Shown: positions 52,981 to 62,290 of the stretch, one piece after another | How the letters are laid out: each line of letters opens with the position of its first letter | Position numbering within the stretch: the first letter of the stretch is position 1 | Origin: Lineus longissimus | Lineage: Eukaryota; Nemertea; Pilidiophora; Heteronemertea; Lineidae | Direction: 5' to 3' | Length of the DNA: 64,000 nucleotides | Assembly: GCF_910592395.1 (NCBI RefSeq) | Contig: NC_088312.1 | Span: 14,301,292-14,365,291 of the forward strand | Position numbers and translations under genes: made by a program | The notes under the pieces: model-generated | Databases searched by the model: none | Seen by the model: only the letters and a program-made list of their open reading frames with translations | Told to the model about the DNA's origin: nothing

Positions 52981-55900
52981 TTAAACATTAATTAAATCAC
53001 TGTAATCAATGTATTTTTCATAGTAAATACCGAAAGGCAATGTAGAGATGCCATCCTCTAAGATGAAACGCTTATCATCGAAAGGACTTAAGCTTTTCTT
53101 ATCAATCTCTTCCAGATACATTTGATGCTTTTCTGACCTCAGATGACGCATTTTGTGATTAAAAGTCTTAGTGTTTTCAAGACAATCAACGTAGTCATCA
53201 AATGTAATAGACTTATTCACTACATTCCTAGCGATTCCCTTCAATTTCTTTGATTCTGAATTTTTAGTCCTGTACGCATACATCTTACTCCTCAAGGCAA
53301 TAAATTCTATCATTTCGTCTCCTCCCAGCTCATCCTTAAAGTGGCCTGGAACTTTCTTCTTGCTAGTGTCGTAAAGAGGATTATCCTTTGGGTAATTACT
53401 GAAGTCGAAGTGATCCTTTAACTCTTTGAGGTCTGCTGTTAAATCGTCTGTTTTGATCTTTAAAACGAAAGAATCCGTGTCCAAATAAAGAAGTTCTAGG
53501 TTTTTCTCACCAAAGTGAGGTTGAAGTATGTTGTAGTAGAATTCATACATCAGCAGCTTGGACAACTCCAGTACTGCAGCTCCTATGTAGATTGGTTTGT
53601 TAAACTTTATTGATGTTTTCCTCATGCAAATTGCCGCGCTACTTTCGTCAAAGATGTTAATCGATGAAAACCTGGGACTTGCCATGAAGTTCTTGGCACT
53701 TTCCCTATCTGTCACCAGTTCAATTTCTACCCTGTTCCTTACGTTTTCACATGTCTTTTCGTAGAAAGCATTGTTCATTAATTTGAAGTAATCTTTCTCG
53801 AAATCAGTAGTAGAAGCCATCCTCTTTTTAGTGTTGAAGTCGATGTATGATTTCAACCACTTTGATTGTTTAAAACTGATGAAAGAATGGACCTTTTTCA
53901 GTATCATTCCTTGCTTTAAGTAAAACTGTAAAAGTCTGTAATGCACGATGTAGTTGGTCTTGTCCTTCTGTGTGAGGATCAATTTTTCTACCCTTGACCT
54001 CTTCTCGTCACCAATGGTGCCACCAATGAGTAAATCTTTCTGGTAAGGACTTAATTCGTCGTTGTCTATGAAAAGCGATTCTGGACAGAATGGAAAGTTC
54101 TTTGACTTGAACTTGATTTCCTCTGGATAACCTAAATCTACTTCGAAAAGATATCCTACTTCACTGTCTTTAGGAATTGACATGATCTTCTCTTTGTTAA
54201 TAGTATTATTACCGTCAAACATTTGAAAACTGCCGTAAGGCTGACTTTCCATCATTGCCCAGCCATAGAGATTATTTGCGTCTATGTACAGGAGCTTATG
54301 ACTCTCATCGGCCTTGACATGTCTTGTTCCCATAACACCCGAAATTCCACCTCAAATTGCTTTCTCGAAAGTAAGTAGGATATCGGTATCGGTAAGAAGT
54401 TCGAGATTTATGTCTGTGTGTTTCAATCCGGCTAACCAGGTCAAGCCAGGTGCTGAATAGCAGTGACAAGGATCGATCTGAAAATTGTTTAAATTAACGT
54501 CCCTGAATTTCTCGAATAAATCAGCTAACAAAAGAACATCTGTTTTGAGGTACAGGTCGATGAACTCTCCATGATTTCTGATATTGAAATGATCCCATAT
54601 GTCTTTGGATTTTAGGTAAACTGAATCATCCGCCATTTCATTCTTCAATTCATCAAAGAACATAGACTTCTCTAAGTGAGTAACATTGTAACTTTCATGT
54701 GATGTGTAAAATGAATAAGGCACTGATCCTTTCTTCCTCAATAGTTTAAAATCGTCAGGATTTGGGTAAGACTCCCTTGTTATCTTAAAGTCATCATCTT
54801 CCATAGATTTGGTGATGTTGTCCAATCCAGACTGTAAGAATCTGTAAGAGTCTAAAAATTTTAAACAACCTAACTCAAATGAAATGTACTCTTCTGCGTT
54901 TTTAGCAAGAAGCTTCAGTTTCTTTTGTGACCTAGACAACAATTCTCTGATGAAGAGGTGAGCATCGTAATTACTGAGATTGTGAAAAAACACTGGAACG
55001 AACATGGCTTTCTTCTCGTTCAAGTTGCAAGCTTTGTGAGCAGCACCTCTGTATTCTCCATTGTAGTGATTATGATCTTGAACTCTGTCCTCGCCTAAAT
55101 CACCTAAATCACCTAACAATTCATTGCAGTAGTAACAGTTTGTTTCTTGTGAGTATCTCACCAAATCTTCATCTGTCATGGTGAGAGGAATGTTGCATTT
55201 CAGTAGAGTTGAGAACGTCTCTTCCATTCTGAGTAACCAGTTACAGAAAACGTCAACTACATCAGCACCTCTGTGACTGAGATACCCACTGGCGTAGATT
55301 TGTGGATAGTCAGAGTGAACGTAAACTCCAACTGCTGACACAATCTGTTTGAATAGTTTTTTAGTGGTAACAGTGGTAACAGTGGTAACAGTAGTATCTG
55401 TCATTGACTGTTGTGCTTATCGCTTCGAAATCAGCATAGATTACAAAGGGAACTCTGTTCTTGAATGAGTACTTTTCAAACTTAAGTTGTGACCATTTAC
55501 TATTCGGTTGAGGCAGACTGATCTTACAGTAATCGTGTTTTCCACATTTCAATTTATGTCTTTCTAGTGTAGATTTCTTGTAAAAGTAATTCATGCATCT
55601 CCTACAAATGAACACACTATTCCTGTCAGTCTTGAAGAATAGATTTATGTCTCTTATGTACATGAAATGATCCTTGAAATACAACAGATCGATAACATCA
55701 TCATCATCATGGTTCTTAGAGAGGTAGAGTGGTTCCAGCTTTGCGGCATAAATGCTTTTAGCCCATTCGTTCTCTAACTTGAACACATTAATCTTGAGAT
55801 TATTATCACTCTCTATCTTAGGGATATCCTTTTGAATACATACAGGAAATGATTTGATCTTAATCTCATTTTCATACATCTTGTAGGGGTTAATTTCTGT

Positions 55901-56655
55901 TGCATTAAAACCTTTTTGCCTCTCACACGAAATGCTGTCATGGTATTTGGAAGCCAAAATACTCCAAAGAAAAAATATTTCTCATCATTTGATTTCACAT
56001 TAATTACAGCTTTAGTTCTGAATGGTAAACAAGTGTAGTGGCCGCCTTTACATTTCTTGTAGGAACATATTGTAAGATCGCACGACTTGATTTCATTTAA
56101 ACTCAGGCCACTTCCTTCGAAGTATCGTTCCTCAATCTCGGCCTTTATGTAGTTCAATTGACTGTTTAGAGCATTAATTGCCTGGTTTCTTGAAATTATG
56201 CTTTCCATTGGAGATTGAATAGGATAGATAGCCTTTTCGCCAGATCTGTCAAATTCAGCTTTAACTGAAATACTTATTTTATGATGCTAATCAGTTAGCT
56301 TGAAGAGAATTTCTTCCAGTTTACCTCTGTACTCGAAAACGTGTTTTACCGGTTTGCTAATTTTTAAACGAATGGTAACAACTGGTTTACCAAATTCTTT
56401 TACCACTTCGATATCCTTCACATTCTTTATGCTCTCCAATTCCTTAGCCTCGAATCGGACTTTGTCCTGTAGTTCAAGTTTCTTGGTATCTTGTAGTAGA
56501 ATAGGGTTAGGTAAACGCAGTGAACGAGAACTCGAGTCTGACTGGCTTGTTAACTTCATTTGATGACCTTTGGTTTTCCTATGTGCTGAAAGATTGCTGT
56601 ATGATATCTCCTTGTTACATGTTGAACAATGTATTTTCTCATTTTTATCAACCAT
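52981..56655 (-). pseudogene. Protein-primed DNA polymerase B (Polinton pPolB), broken
   Basis: Family-B polymerase of the protein-primed type, which copies the element. The N-terminal piece (56655-56287) has a C2H2-like finger, CSTCNKEISYSNLSAHRKTK. Then come FEGSGLSLNEI and CRRCMNYFYKKSTLERHKLK (second finger), exonuclease motif I FVIYADFEAI (about 55,430) and motif II HNLSNYDAHLF (about 54,980). The palm has motif A YIDANNLYGWAM (Asp codon at 54280-54282), motif B YFKLMNNAFYEKT and motif C LLYLDTDSFVLKI (about 53,475). The breaks are a TAG at 56287-56289, a frame change near 55,970, another near 55,400 beside a 9-bp tandem repeat, and a TGA at 54352-54354. TAAATAGAAATG at 56655 supports this start rather than the internal ATG at 56208, which has no such motif. 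The first piece could instead be a separate small gene. Confidence 0.92.
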
Positions 56656-56689
56656 TTCTATTTAGGATAACAAAAATTATTAAATTAAA

Positions 56690-56875
56690 TTTTCAGACAT
56701 TTCAGACATTTTCAGACATTTTCAGACATTTTCAGACACTTTCAGACACTTTCAACATACATCGGGGGTGCTAATGGTAATAATGATGATCCCAGTGATG
56801 GTGGTACCGATAATGGTTGAGGATAATAGTGATAATGGTGATTAATCATTGGTAACACCAATAGTGGTGACACTA
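56690..56875. repeat. Short tandem repeats between polymerase and membrane-protein genes
   Basis: TTTTCAGACAT is repeated about six times (56692-56752). After it comes an imperfect run of GATAATGGTGATAATGGTA-like units up to the stop of the next gene. No coding frame. Confidence 0.8.
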
Positions 56876-57535
56876 TTACTGTGACTTCAGTTTCGCTATC
56901 ATCTCTGTTTGCGCCATTTTTTTTCCTTCTTCTAAAAAAGTCTTCTTTAAAGATTCCACATCAACAGCTGAACTTGCCTCCCTCTGTTTTTTTCTGATAG
57001 CATTTTTCATGGCAATGTATTTTTCCTTTTCTTTGAGAATCAAGGTAAACTCATCTGTTGAAATGTGCGAATCACTCATGGCCTTACTTACCAGATCATT
57101 GATGGAGTTAAGTTTTGAAATTGCCAACATTCCAATCTTCTCATGTTTTTCAATTTTCTTCAGGATATCTTTTTTCTTCCAACTTAGGGCTGAGGAGATA
57201 ATGGCGCTACCAATGGTCACTCCACCAAGTGCAAAACCTATTGGTGCTGTGATGACACCAGCCAGTGCAGACACACCAACTGAGCCAGCCGCAACGCTTA
57301 CAAAATTAAGACTATGACTAATGCCAGTAATTACGCTAAATGCTTTTTTGTACTTTGAAAATATCTTTCTTCTAAATTCAATCTCGCTTTCTAAGAAACT
57401 CTTAACCTCACATATTTGTTGTAGTCTGAAAGCCTGAGGGTTACTTTCTGTATGCTTTTCAGACCTTTCATAGTTTAATTGACTTTCAGAGTTTAAATTA
57501 CTTAAATCTGGATAAACCTTGTTGTCTCCATCCAT
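56876..57535 (-). CDS. Conserved-type Polinton membrane protein
   Basis: 219 codons, intact. A charged N-terminus leads to a helix, FLESEIEFRRKIFSKYKKAF. A long hydrophobic region with two potential membrane helices follows (FVSVAAGSVGVSALAGVITA and FALGGVTIGSAIISSAL). Then comes a helical, lysine-rich C-terminal half with KHEKIGMLAISKLNSINDLV and ISTDEFTLILKEKEKY. I recall proteins with this plan in cnidarian and mollusc Polintons, but no function is established. TAAATG overlaps the start, and that motif plus start is duplicated twice upstream in a 25-bp repeat. Confidence 0.7.
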   Translation of the reverse strand: MDGDNKVYPDLSNLNSESQLNYERSEKHTESNPQAFRLQQICEVKSFLESEIEFRRKIFSKYKKAFSVITGISHSLNFVSVAAGSVGVSALAGVITAPIGFALGGVTIGSAIISSALSWKKKDILKKIEKHEKIGMLAISKLNSINDLVSKAMSDSHISTDEFTLILKEKEKYIAMKNAIRKKQREASSAVDVESLKKTFLEEGKKMAQTEMIAKLKSQ

Positions 57536-57599
57536 TTAATTAGAGGGAATCTCCATCCATTTAATTAGTGGGAATCTCCATCCATTTAATTAGTGGGAA
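57533..57599. repeat. 25-bp tandem repeat carrying the gene start and its TAAATG
   Basis: Units at 57533-57557, 57558-57582 and 57583-57599 (partial). Each contains CATTTAATTAG, the complement of CTAATTAAATG, so the start codon and its upstream motif of the minus-strand gene at 57535 exist in three copies. The stop of the next gene (57590-57592) falls in the third. Confidence 0.85.
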
Positions 57600-57895
57600 T
57601 AACTAGAATCAGTTGTTCTGACATTTCTAGTGTTTAGTGTTGATCTTGCAGACACTACAGGTTTTTGAAGTACATTAAATTTTAAAGGTTTTTCTGACCC
57701 AGCAGGTTTTTCTGGCCCAGCAGGTTTTTCAGGCCCAGCAGGCCCAACAGGGTTTAAAGGTTTTTCTGGCCCAGCAGGTTTTTCGGGACCAGGCTCCAAC
57801 TTTGACTCTACTTCTGCCTCTAATTCTCTATGAAATTGTTCTAATCTTTCTTTCCAATTACGTGGTCTTTTTGTGTAACCCCAAGTTCTATTCAT
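57590..57895 (-). CDS. Small proline-rich repeat protein of Polinton
   Basis: 101 codons, intact. A basic N-terminus, MNRTWGYTKRPRNWKERLEQ, is followed by a helix and then a tandem GPEKPA/GSEKPL repeat (residues about 37-71), produced by 18-bp DNA repeats at about 57,693-57,790. The C-terminus is rich in S, T and R. Basic plus proline-repeat character would fit a virion or DNA-associated protein, but no family is recognised. AATAAATG overlaps the start. The start abuts the stop of the HNH-type gene. Confidence 0.6.
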   Translation of the reverse strand: MNRTWGYTKRPRNWKERLEQFHRELEAEVESKLEPGPEKPAGPEKPLNPVGPAGPEKPAGPEKPAGSEKPLKFNVLQKPVVSARSTLNTRNVRTTDSSYSH

Positions 57896-58816
57896 TTATT
57901 CAGAGGAAGATACCTGAAAATGTCTGAAGATACCTGAAAATGTCTGAAAATCATTAAGTAGAAGGATATCGTTAAATTCTGGGTTATTCCAAAAATACTT
58001 GTTTCTTATCCTTTTCCACTCGTTTATCACGTTTTGGTCTCGATAGTCAAACCAGTTTTCATTACTCTTATTGACCATAAAGTTAAATGAGCAGCCCAAT
58101 TGCTCTTTGAAAATACTCCAGTCGACTGTTGAACTCTTCTGCCTGTTTTGTGTTTTAGACATTGGTCGAATGTTAAACCAAGAGTAACACAGTTCTGGAT
58201 GATCTTTGAATTCCTTTATTGGTAAGACATGATCCAACTCCTCATCTACTATTTGTATTTGTGATAGTCCCCTTTGGTAGTTTAACCAATCCCTGAAGAA
58301 CTCATTGGAACAACCTAGATGTAATTTCGAGTTATCAGGGCACTCACCTTTGGCTATTTTGTTTAGATCAACTCTGACTTTATGACTGTCTCTATTACCA
58401 TTCTTATCAAGATAACCTTTGTAGTATGAATTAAAACAAGCTCTACATTCTCGTTTTTTTCCTTCTTTACCGAATTCACCATCACTTAGTAATTTAACTT
58501 CTCCACATTTACCACATTTCTTGGTTAATGTGGAACCACATAATTTACAATAATCCAGTAAATTGCCTCTTCTATTCTTATCAAATTCACTTTCAGGTTA
58601 TGTTGCATTGCACTTAACACATTTAAATGTAGGTCCTGAAACTACTGGTTGATATCGATTAACCGGTTCCCGATTAACCGGTTCCCGATAAACAGGATAC
58701 TGATTAATAGGAGACTGATCAGCAGGATACTGATTAACATTGACAGTACCATAATAGTTGTTGTTCACTGTACCATAATAGTTCACTGTTGTTTGTCCTT
58801 CCATTTGACTCTCCAT
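57896..58816 (-). pseudogene. Zinc-ribbon and HNH-type protein of Polinton, one in-frame stop
   Basis: One frame of 306 codons from an ATG with overlapping TAAATG (58816) to 57896, interrupted by TAA at 58598-58600. The N-terminal part has tandem NYYGTVN and YREPVNREPVNR repeats and ends in CVKC. After the stop come cysteine pairs DYCKLCGS, KCGKCGE and CRACFN, then HLGCSNEFFRDWL. An HNH-like core EELDHVLPIKEF follows, with SWFNIRPMSKTQN. The D-H-x-L-P-hydrophobic box followed by an Asn box is the usual plan of HNH nucleases with zinc ribbons. It may nick DNA for transposition, resolution or homing. The nuclease call is by motif only; catalytic His and Asn are present. Confidence 0.7.
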
Positions 58817-58850
58817 TTAAAGGATAAAAAGTTTTTAAATTAAGGTTTTT

Positions 58851-59964
58851 TTAGTCTTTTAGGCTTTTTATTCCTGAAATTGGTAACCATTCATTGAATT
58901 TGTCACTGTAACCTTTCCATTTCACTAATCCGTATTTTTTACCTTTAGTGGTCTTGCGCCTTATTATCTTCTCTATTTTGTATTCTATTTGGTCAGGATT
59001 AGGAACATAACTTAATTCCTCCTCATAGAAATATCCTTGAATTTCTTCCTTTTGGTAATCTTCAAGTTTGTAGACGATAGGATGAGTGAAGATGATCTGT
59101 CTTATTTGAAAAACTTCTTCAGTGAAATTGGGCAAGTAGCCTTTGTCGAAAATAGTCTTGTACTTTGAAATTCTGACACTGTCACCAACCTTGTACTTCG
59201 GGTCACCAAATGTTTCTTTGAGGTGAAGACCGTAAAGGTTGTACCAGACAGTTCCTTCATTCTCCCTCTTTCTGGCATCAATTGGTTTCATACCTATTGA
59301 TGAGTGAAATGAGTTGTTGTACCCGCTCACCAATTCATCTAGTACATCTACCCACTTGTCAGTTTCCTTTGCGGTGAAGTACTTCCACATTTTATCCTTT
59401 AAAGTTCTGTTGAATCTTTCCACAACTGCTGCCTTCTTACTTGAAAATGTAGAGAACCACTCTATGTTGTTTTCTTTTAAGAGTTGTTTGAAGTGTTTGT
59501 TGTAGAACTCATTGCCTTCATCAAACTGGATCTTTTCTGGTATCGTCACAACTGGTTTAGCTTCCTCAAATATCACTTTAAATGCATCTCTGATTTCTTC
59601 TCCTCTCTTGCTCTTAACGGCCATAGCCCAAGCATAGCGACTGAATAAGTCAATTACTGTCAAAATGAATCTGTTGCCTTTATTTTGTTTCTCAAATTTT
59701 TCCATGTCCACAAGATCTGCTTGCCACTGTTGATCGATGTACGATACCATTGTTTCCCTGAAGGTGAATTTCTTAATGGCCGGTTTGTGTAGTTGGTGAG
59801 TTGGTAGTGTTTCTAGAAATTCTTTTACTTCCTTGTACCTGACCAATTTTTTTATCTTCCCTTACTTTTTTCCATATCTTACCTAATGAACTGTAAGCCA
59901 CGGGACTCTCGGGGTTGTAGTACAAATCCCTTAGATACTGCTGTGTGTCATCCTTTACATCCAT
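58851..59964 (-). pseudogene. Polinton integrase with chromodomain, one frame change
   Basis: RVE/DDE integrase. An N-terminal piece starts at 59964 (overlapping TAAATG) and reads LRDLYYNPESPVAYSSLGKI. The frame shifts in a run of seven T (59847-59853 on the plus strand). The main frame 59846-58851 then has the first catalytic Asp in WQADLVDM (residue 44), the second in IQFDEGNEF (109) and Glu in AVVERFNRT (143), a D,D33E-type spacing. A chromodomain-like C-terminus, YGLVKWKGYSDKFNEWLP (about 300-320), is typical of Polinton integrases and may guide target choice. The homopolymer makes a sequencing or replication slip plausible. Confidence 0.92.
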
Positions 59965-59999
59965 TTAAATTCTGAATTGATATCGGGCAATTTAAATGG
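59961..59999. promoter_or_regulatory. Symmetric divergent promoter-like region between integrase and ATPase
   Basis: CCATTTAAATT (59961-59971) and AATTTAAATGG (59989-59999) are perfect inverted repeats. Each contains one gene's start codon in TTTAAATGG, and only 31 bp separate the two ATGs. No other sequence is available for promoters between them. Confidence 0.65.
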
Positions 60000-60604
60000 G
60001 TGAAGTATTTATTTACGAGCCACATAACATGTTGATTTCAGGAGTCACCAATTGCGGTAAGACTCATTTTGCTCTTGACCTCTTAGAGAAGGAATATCGT
60101 CATAAGTTCCAGAACATAGTCATTTTCTGTCCCACTTACTTCAGAAACAAGACGTACAATAGGAGATGGATTTACGAAGACAAGAATGTTTTCATTGTCA
60201 ATCCAATTGCTGTAGCCAATAATTTAGACCCTGTGCTTCAATTTGCCACCATGGCCTTCGAAGGATCATAGACATTATTCATCATTGACGACTGTGCTAA
60301 TTTGAGAGACACAAAGAAGAAGGTGTCTGAGTTATTTAATCTTGCCTTTTCCGGTAGGCACTACAATCTGACTGTTCGGTTACTCGTTCAGAAGTACAAC
60401 TCTGTTGTTAAGGACTTCAGAGAGAACATAAGGGTTTTAGTCCTTTTTTTCAACAAGGATGAATCGGCAATGAAAGATGCCTTAGAAGAAAATAGTGTTA
60501 TCCCTAAAGACCAGAGGCAAAAATACATAGATGCCCTTAAAAAGACGAAAGGATCTAAATTAATCATAAGACTAGAACACCCGTATGGTTTTATTCACGT
60601 TTAG
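59996..60604 (+). pseudogene. Polinton packaging ATPase (A32/FtsK-HerA type), one in-frame stop
   Basis: One frame of 203 codons. Walker A is LISGVTNCGKTHFAL (GKT at residues 21-23). A TAG at 60269-60271 interrupts it, and directly after it Walker B reads TLFIIDDCANL. Sensor-like segments follow (FNLAFSGRHYNLTVRLLVQK, the usual R-x-x-N-x-S-x-x-L-x-Q position). The C-terminus is LEHPYGFIHV. Family members pump genomes into capsids. TAAATG overlaps the start. It is the only plus-strand gene in the right two-thirds of the element. Confidence 0.9.
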
Positions 60605-60650
60605 TCTTTCTTCTTCCTTAGTCTTTCTTCTTCCTTAGTCTTTCTTCTTC
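60602..60650. repeat. 17-bp tandem repeat spanning two convergent stop codons
   Basis: TAGTCTTTCTTCTTCCT occurs about 2.8 times. The ATPase stop lies in the first unit and the stop of the minus-strand gene (60635-60637) in the second/third. The repeat therefore copies the lysine-rich C-terminal coding end of that gene. Confidence 0.85.
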
Positions 60651-61072
60651 TTTCCAACAAAATAGTAAATCCCAAAACCCAAGACGCTCATTCCTAAAAT
60701 GATCCAAAGGTATTCGTAATTCTTCATTTCATCGCTGGGCTTGTAGTAGTCGCTCAATTGCGTTAGTTTAGGAATGGTAATTCCATTATGTGGGTTTAAA
60801 CTGTTGTAGAATGAAAGTGAGGCCTCGGCATTTTTGAAGTCAATTGCTGCTTCATGTTCTCTCTTTAATTCAAGGTTAACGAAGTCAATGGTACTTTTCC
60901 TATGCTCATCCCATTCTGTGGATGCTCTTTGCAATTGCTCTTGAGCTAAATTATGTCTCTTCATTTCAATCTCATAGCCATTCTTGTCTAGTTTTTTAAA
61001 AAGGTAACTAGTACCGGAGAAGGCTAAACCATTCACCAGCGCAGAACAAACCATCGTAGCTATGACTGCCAT
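60635..61072 (-). CDS. Polinton two-helix membrane protein with coiled coil
   Basis: 145 codons, intact. The N-terminal hydrophobic segment is AVIATMVCSALVNGLAFSGT. A long charged helix that looks like a coiled coil follows (EIEMKRHNLAQEQLQRASTE...). A C-terminal transmembrane helix, YLWIILGMSVLGFGIYYFVG, leads into KKKKD. This could span or tether an internal membrane; no family known. TAAATG overlaps the start. It lies between ATPase and minor capsid genes. Confidence 0.65.
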   Translation of the reverse strand: MAVIATMVCSALVNGLAFSGTSYLFKKLDKNGYEIEMKRHNLAQEQLQRASTEWDEHRKSTIDFVNLELKREHEAAIDFKNAEASLSFYNSLNPHNGITIPKLTQLSDYYKPSDEMKNYEYLWIILGMSVLGFGIYYFVGKKKKD

Positions 61073-61109
61073 TTAGTTTAGTGTGATTTTAGCCAAAATG
61101 AGTAAAAAA

Positions 61110-61156
61110 TCAGGCGCAGTGAGTAAAAAAAACAAATAAGGCGCAGTGAGTAAAGG
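61110..61156. repeat. Tandem repeat extending the minor-capsid C-terminus
   Basis: GGCGCAGTGAGTAAA-type unit, two full copies plus a variant GAGTAAAAAATC just outside. It encodes the duplicated FTHCA and the stop. Confidence 0.75.
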
Positions 61157-61901
61157 TCAATTGATACTGTACATCAAAACCATTAAGGTCGATAATGCCA
61201 TTGTTTTCATCTGTTAGACGAATATTCAACTTGCCAACACTTGATTTGCACGGAATTTCCATGTTATCCCCAAAGGAATATGCTATCATATCTCCAAAGT
61301 TAGATTCTTTTATCGGTCTAGTGGCTAAGACATCTGATGGCTTGCCATTGCTCATTACATTGTTGACAATGTCACAGTGGAAAACAAAATAGTCCATTGG
61401 TCTAAAATTTATGGGCCTCTCGCTTACAAACACACCCTTTGTTGATTTATCAGCATCTAAGGTACCAGCATCTAAGGGATAAGGCCATTCCGATTTAAAG
61501 CCAAATAATTCATTGCTTTTACCAAAAAACATAATCTGGTAAAACTCTCCATTTTTTCTCTTAAGCATCTTCATTACTGTCCTACCAGTGGGTTCATCAA
61601 CATCAAACTTAACAGCATTTTTGCTTAAACTATTTTCTTTCAATTCATTTGCAAACATCTTTGAAAAGCTTTCTAGGTCATAGAGACCATCGGGTATTTT
61701 AATCACTGTCAACGAATATCCCTTTAACTTAATTTCGTTATTTTGTTTTGCTTCACTTATGTTGTAGAATGTACAAGGTATTCCTGCATATGTCAAACTA
61801 ACGCTAATGACATTCTGAATTTCAGTGTTAAGATGTATGGTTAAATCATGTGATTTCTGTTCTGGGTAGTCACTGGAATTAATGTACACCACGGTTTTCA
61901 T
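61110..61901 (-). CDS. Minor-capsid (penton)-like protein, paralogue B
   Basis: 263 codons, intact. The order is KTVVYINSSDYPEQKSHDL, NVISVSLTYAGIPCTFYNI, GLYDLESFSKMFANEL, LFGFKSEWPYPL, ERPINFRPMDYFVFHCDI, GKPSDVLATRPI and a final IRLTDENNGIIDLNG strand. The position next to the major capsid gene and the all-beta pattern fit the Polinton minor capsid protein that forms vertices (penton). The last residues (TFTHCALFVFFTHCA) come from a 15-bp tandem duplication and look like a recent extension. TAAATG overlaps the start. Confidence 0.85.
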   Translation of the reverse strand: MKTVVYINSSDYPEQKSHDLTIHLNTEIQNVISVSLTYAGIPCTFYNISEAKQNNEIKLKGYSLTVIKIPDGLYDLESFSKMFANELKENSLSKNAVKFDVDEPTGRTVMKMLKRKNGEFYQIMFFGKSNELFGFKSEWPYPLDAGTLDADKSTKGVFVSERPINFRPMDYFVFHCDIVNNVMSNGKPSDVLATRPIKESNFGDMIAYSFGDNMEIPCKSSVGKLNIRLTDENNGIIDLNGFDVQYQLTFTHCALFVFFTHCA

Positions 61902-61917
61902 TTACTGTACTTAAATT

Positions 61918-62154
61918 CTACTTGATTATGTTTCTGGGTAAAATACCTTGATCGTAAAAGTATTCCAATGTTACATTACTTACTGCAACAATTCCGCCAA
62001 GTTTAAGAATCTCTTCTAAGTTTGCCTGACTTGGCGGGCCAATGGCAATTCTCAAGAATCTCTTAAGTAAATATGAGTAACCAATTGTTGCCGTCGCCAA
62101 TAACACACTTTGGTACAGTGTATTGATGATTTCCTTCTTTCCTGGTGTTTCCAT
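61918..62154 (-). CDS. Small Polinton membrane protein
   Basis: 78 codons, intact. A hydrophobic segment TLYQSVLLATATIGYSYLLK is followed by an amphipathic remainder with GGIVAVSNVTLEYFY. It lies between the minor and major capsid genes, so a virion role is possible. No family recognised. CTAAATAAATGG gives the TAAATG start motif. Confidence 0.6.
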   Translation of the reverse strand: METPGKKEIINTLYQSVLLATATIGYSYLLKRFLRIAIGPPSQANLEEILKLGGIVAVSNVTLEYFYDQGILPRNIIK

Positions 62155-62214
62155 TTATTTAGAATGAAATCTTCATTGGTGACACCAATTGATTCATATT
62201 TACAGTAAAATAAT

Positions 62215-62290
62215 CTTAATGTTGCGGCAATTGGCAGTCAAAATTAATGATCTTAATGTTGCAAGTTAACAATCCTAATGTTGTAATGAA
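62215..62290. repeat. Short repeats downstream of the major capsid gene
   Basis: ATCTTAATGTTGC and variants occur three times, the last inside or next to the major capsid stop region. Confidence 0.6.

Noticed and set aside
57533-57599. CRISPR-like 25-bp direct repeats
   Set aside because: The units are adjacent with no spacers and lie over a gene start.
58851-59964. A retrotransposon origin for the integrase
   Set aside because: No reverse transcriptase, RNase H or LTR nearby; polymerase B, ATPase and capsid genes surround it, which is the Polinton arrangement.
50853-60604. In-frame stops in Polinton genes as a non-standard genetic code or programmed read-through
   Set aside because: All three stop codons also appear as ordinary terminators of neighbouring genes, and host-type elements nearby use the standard code. 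Decay is simpler.
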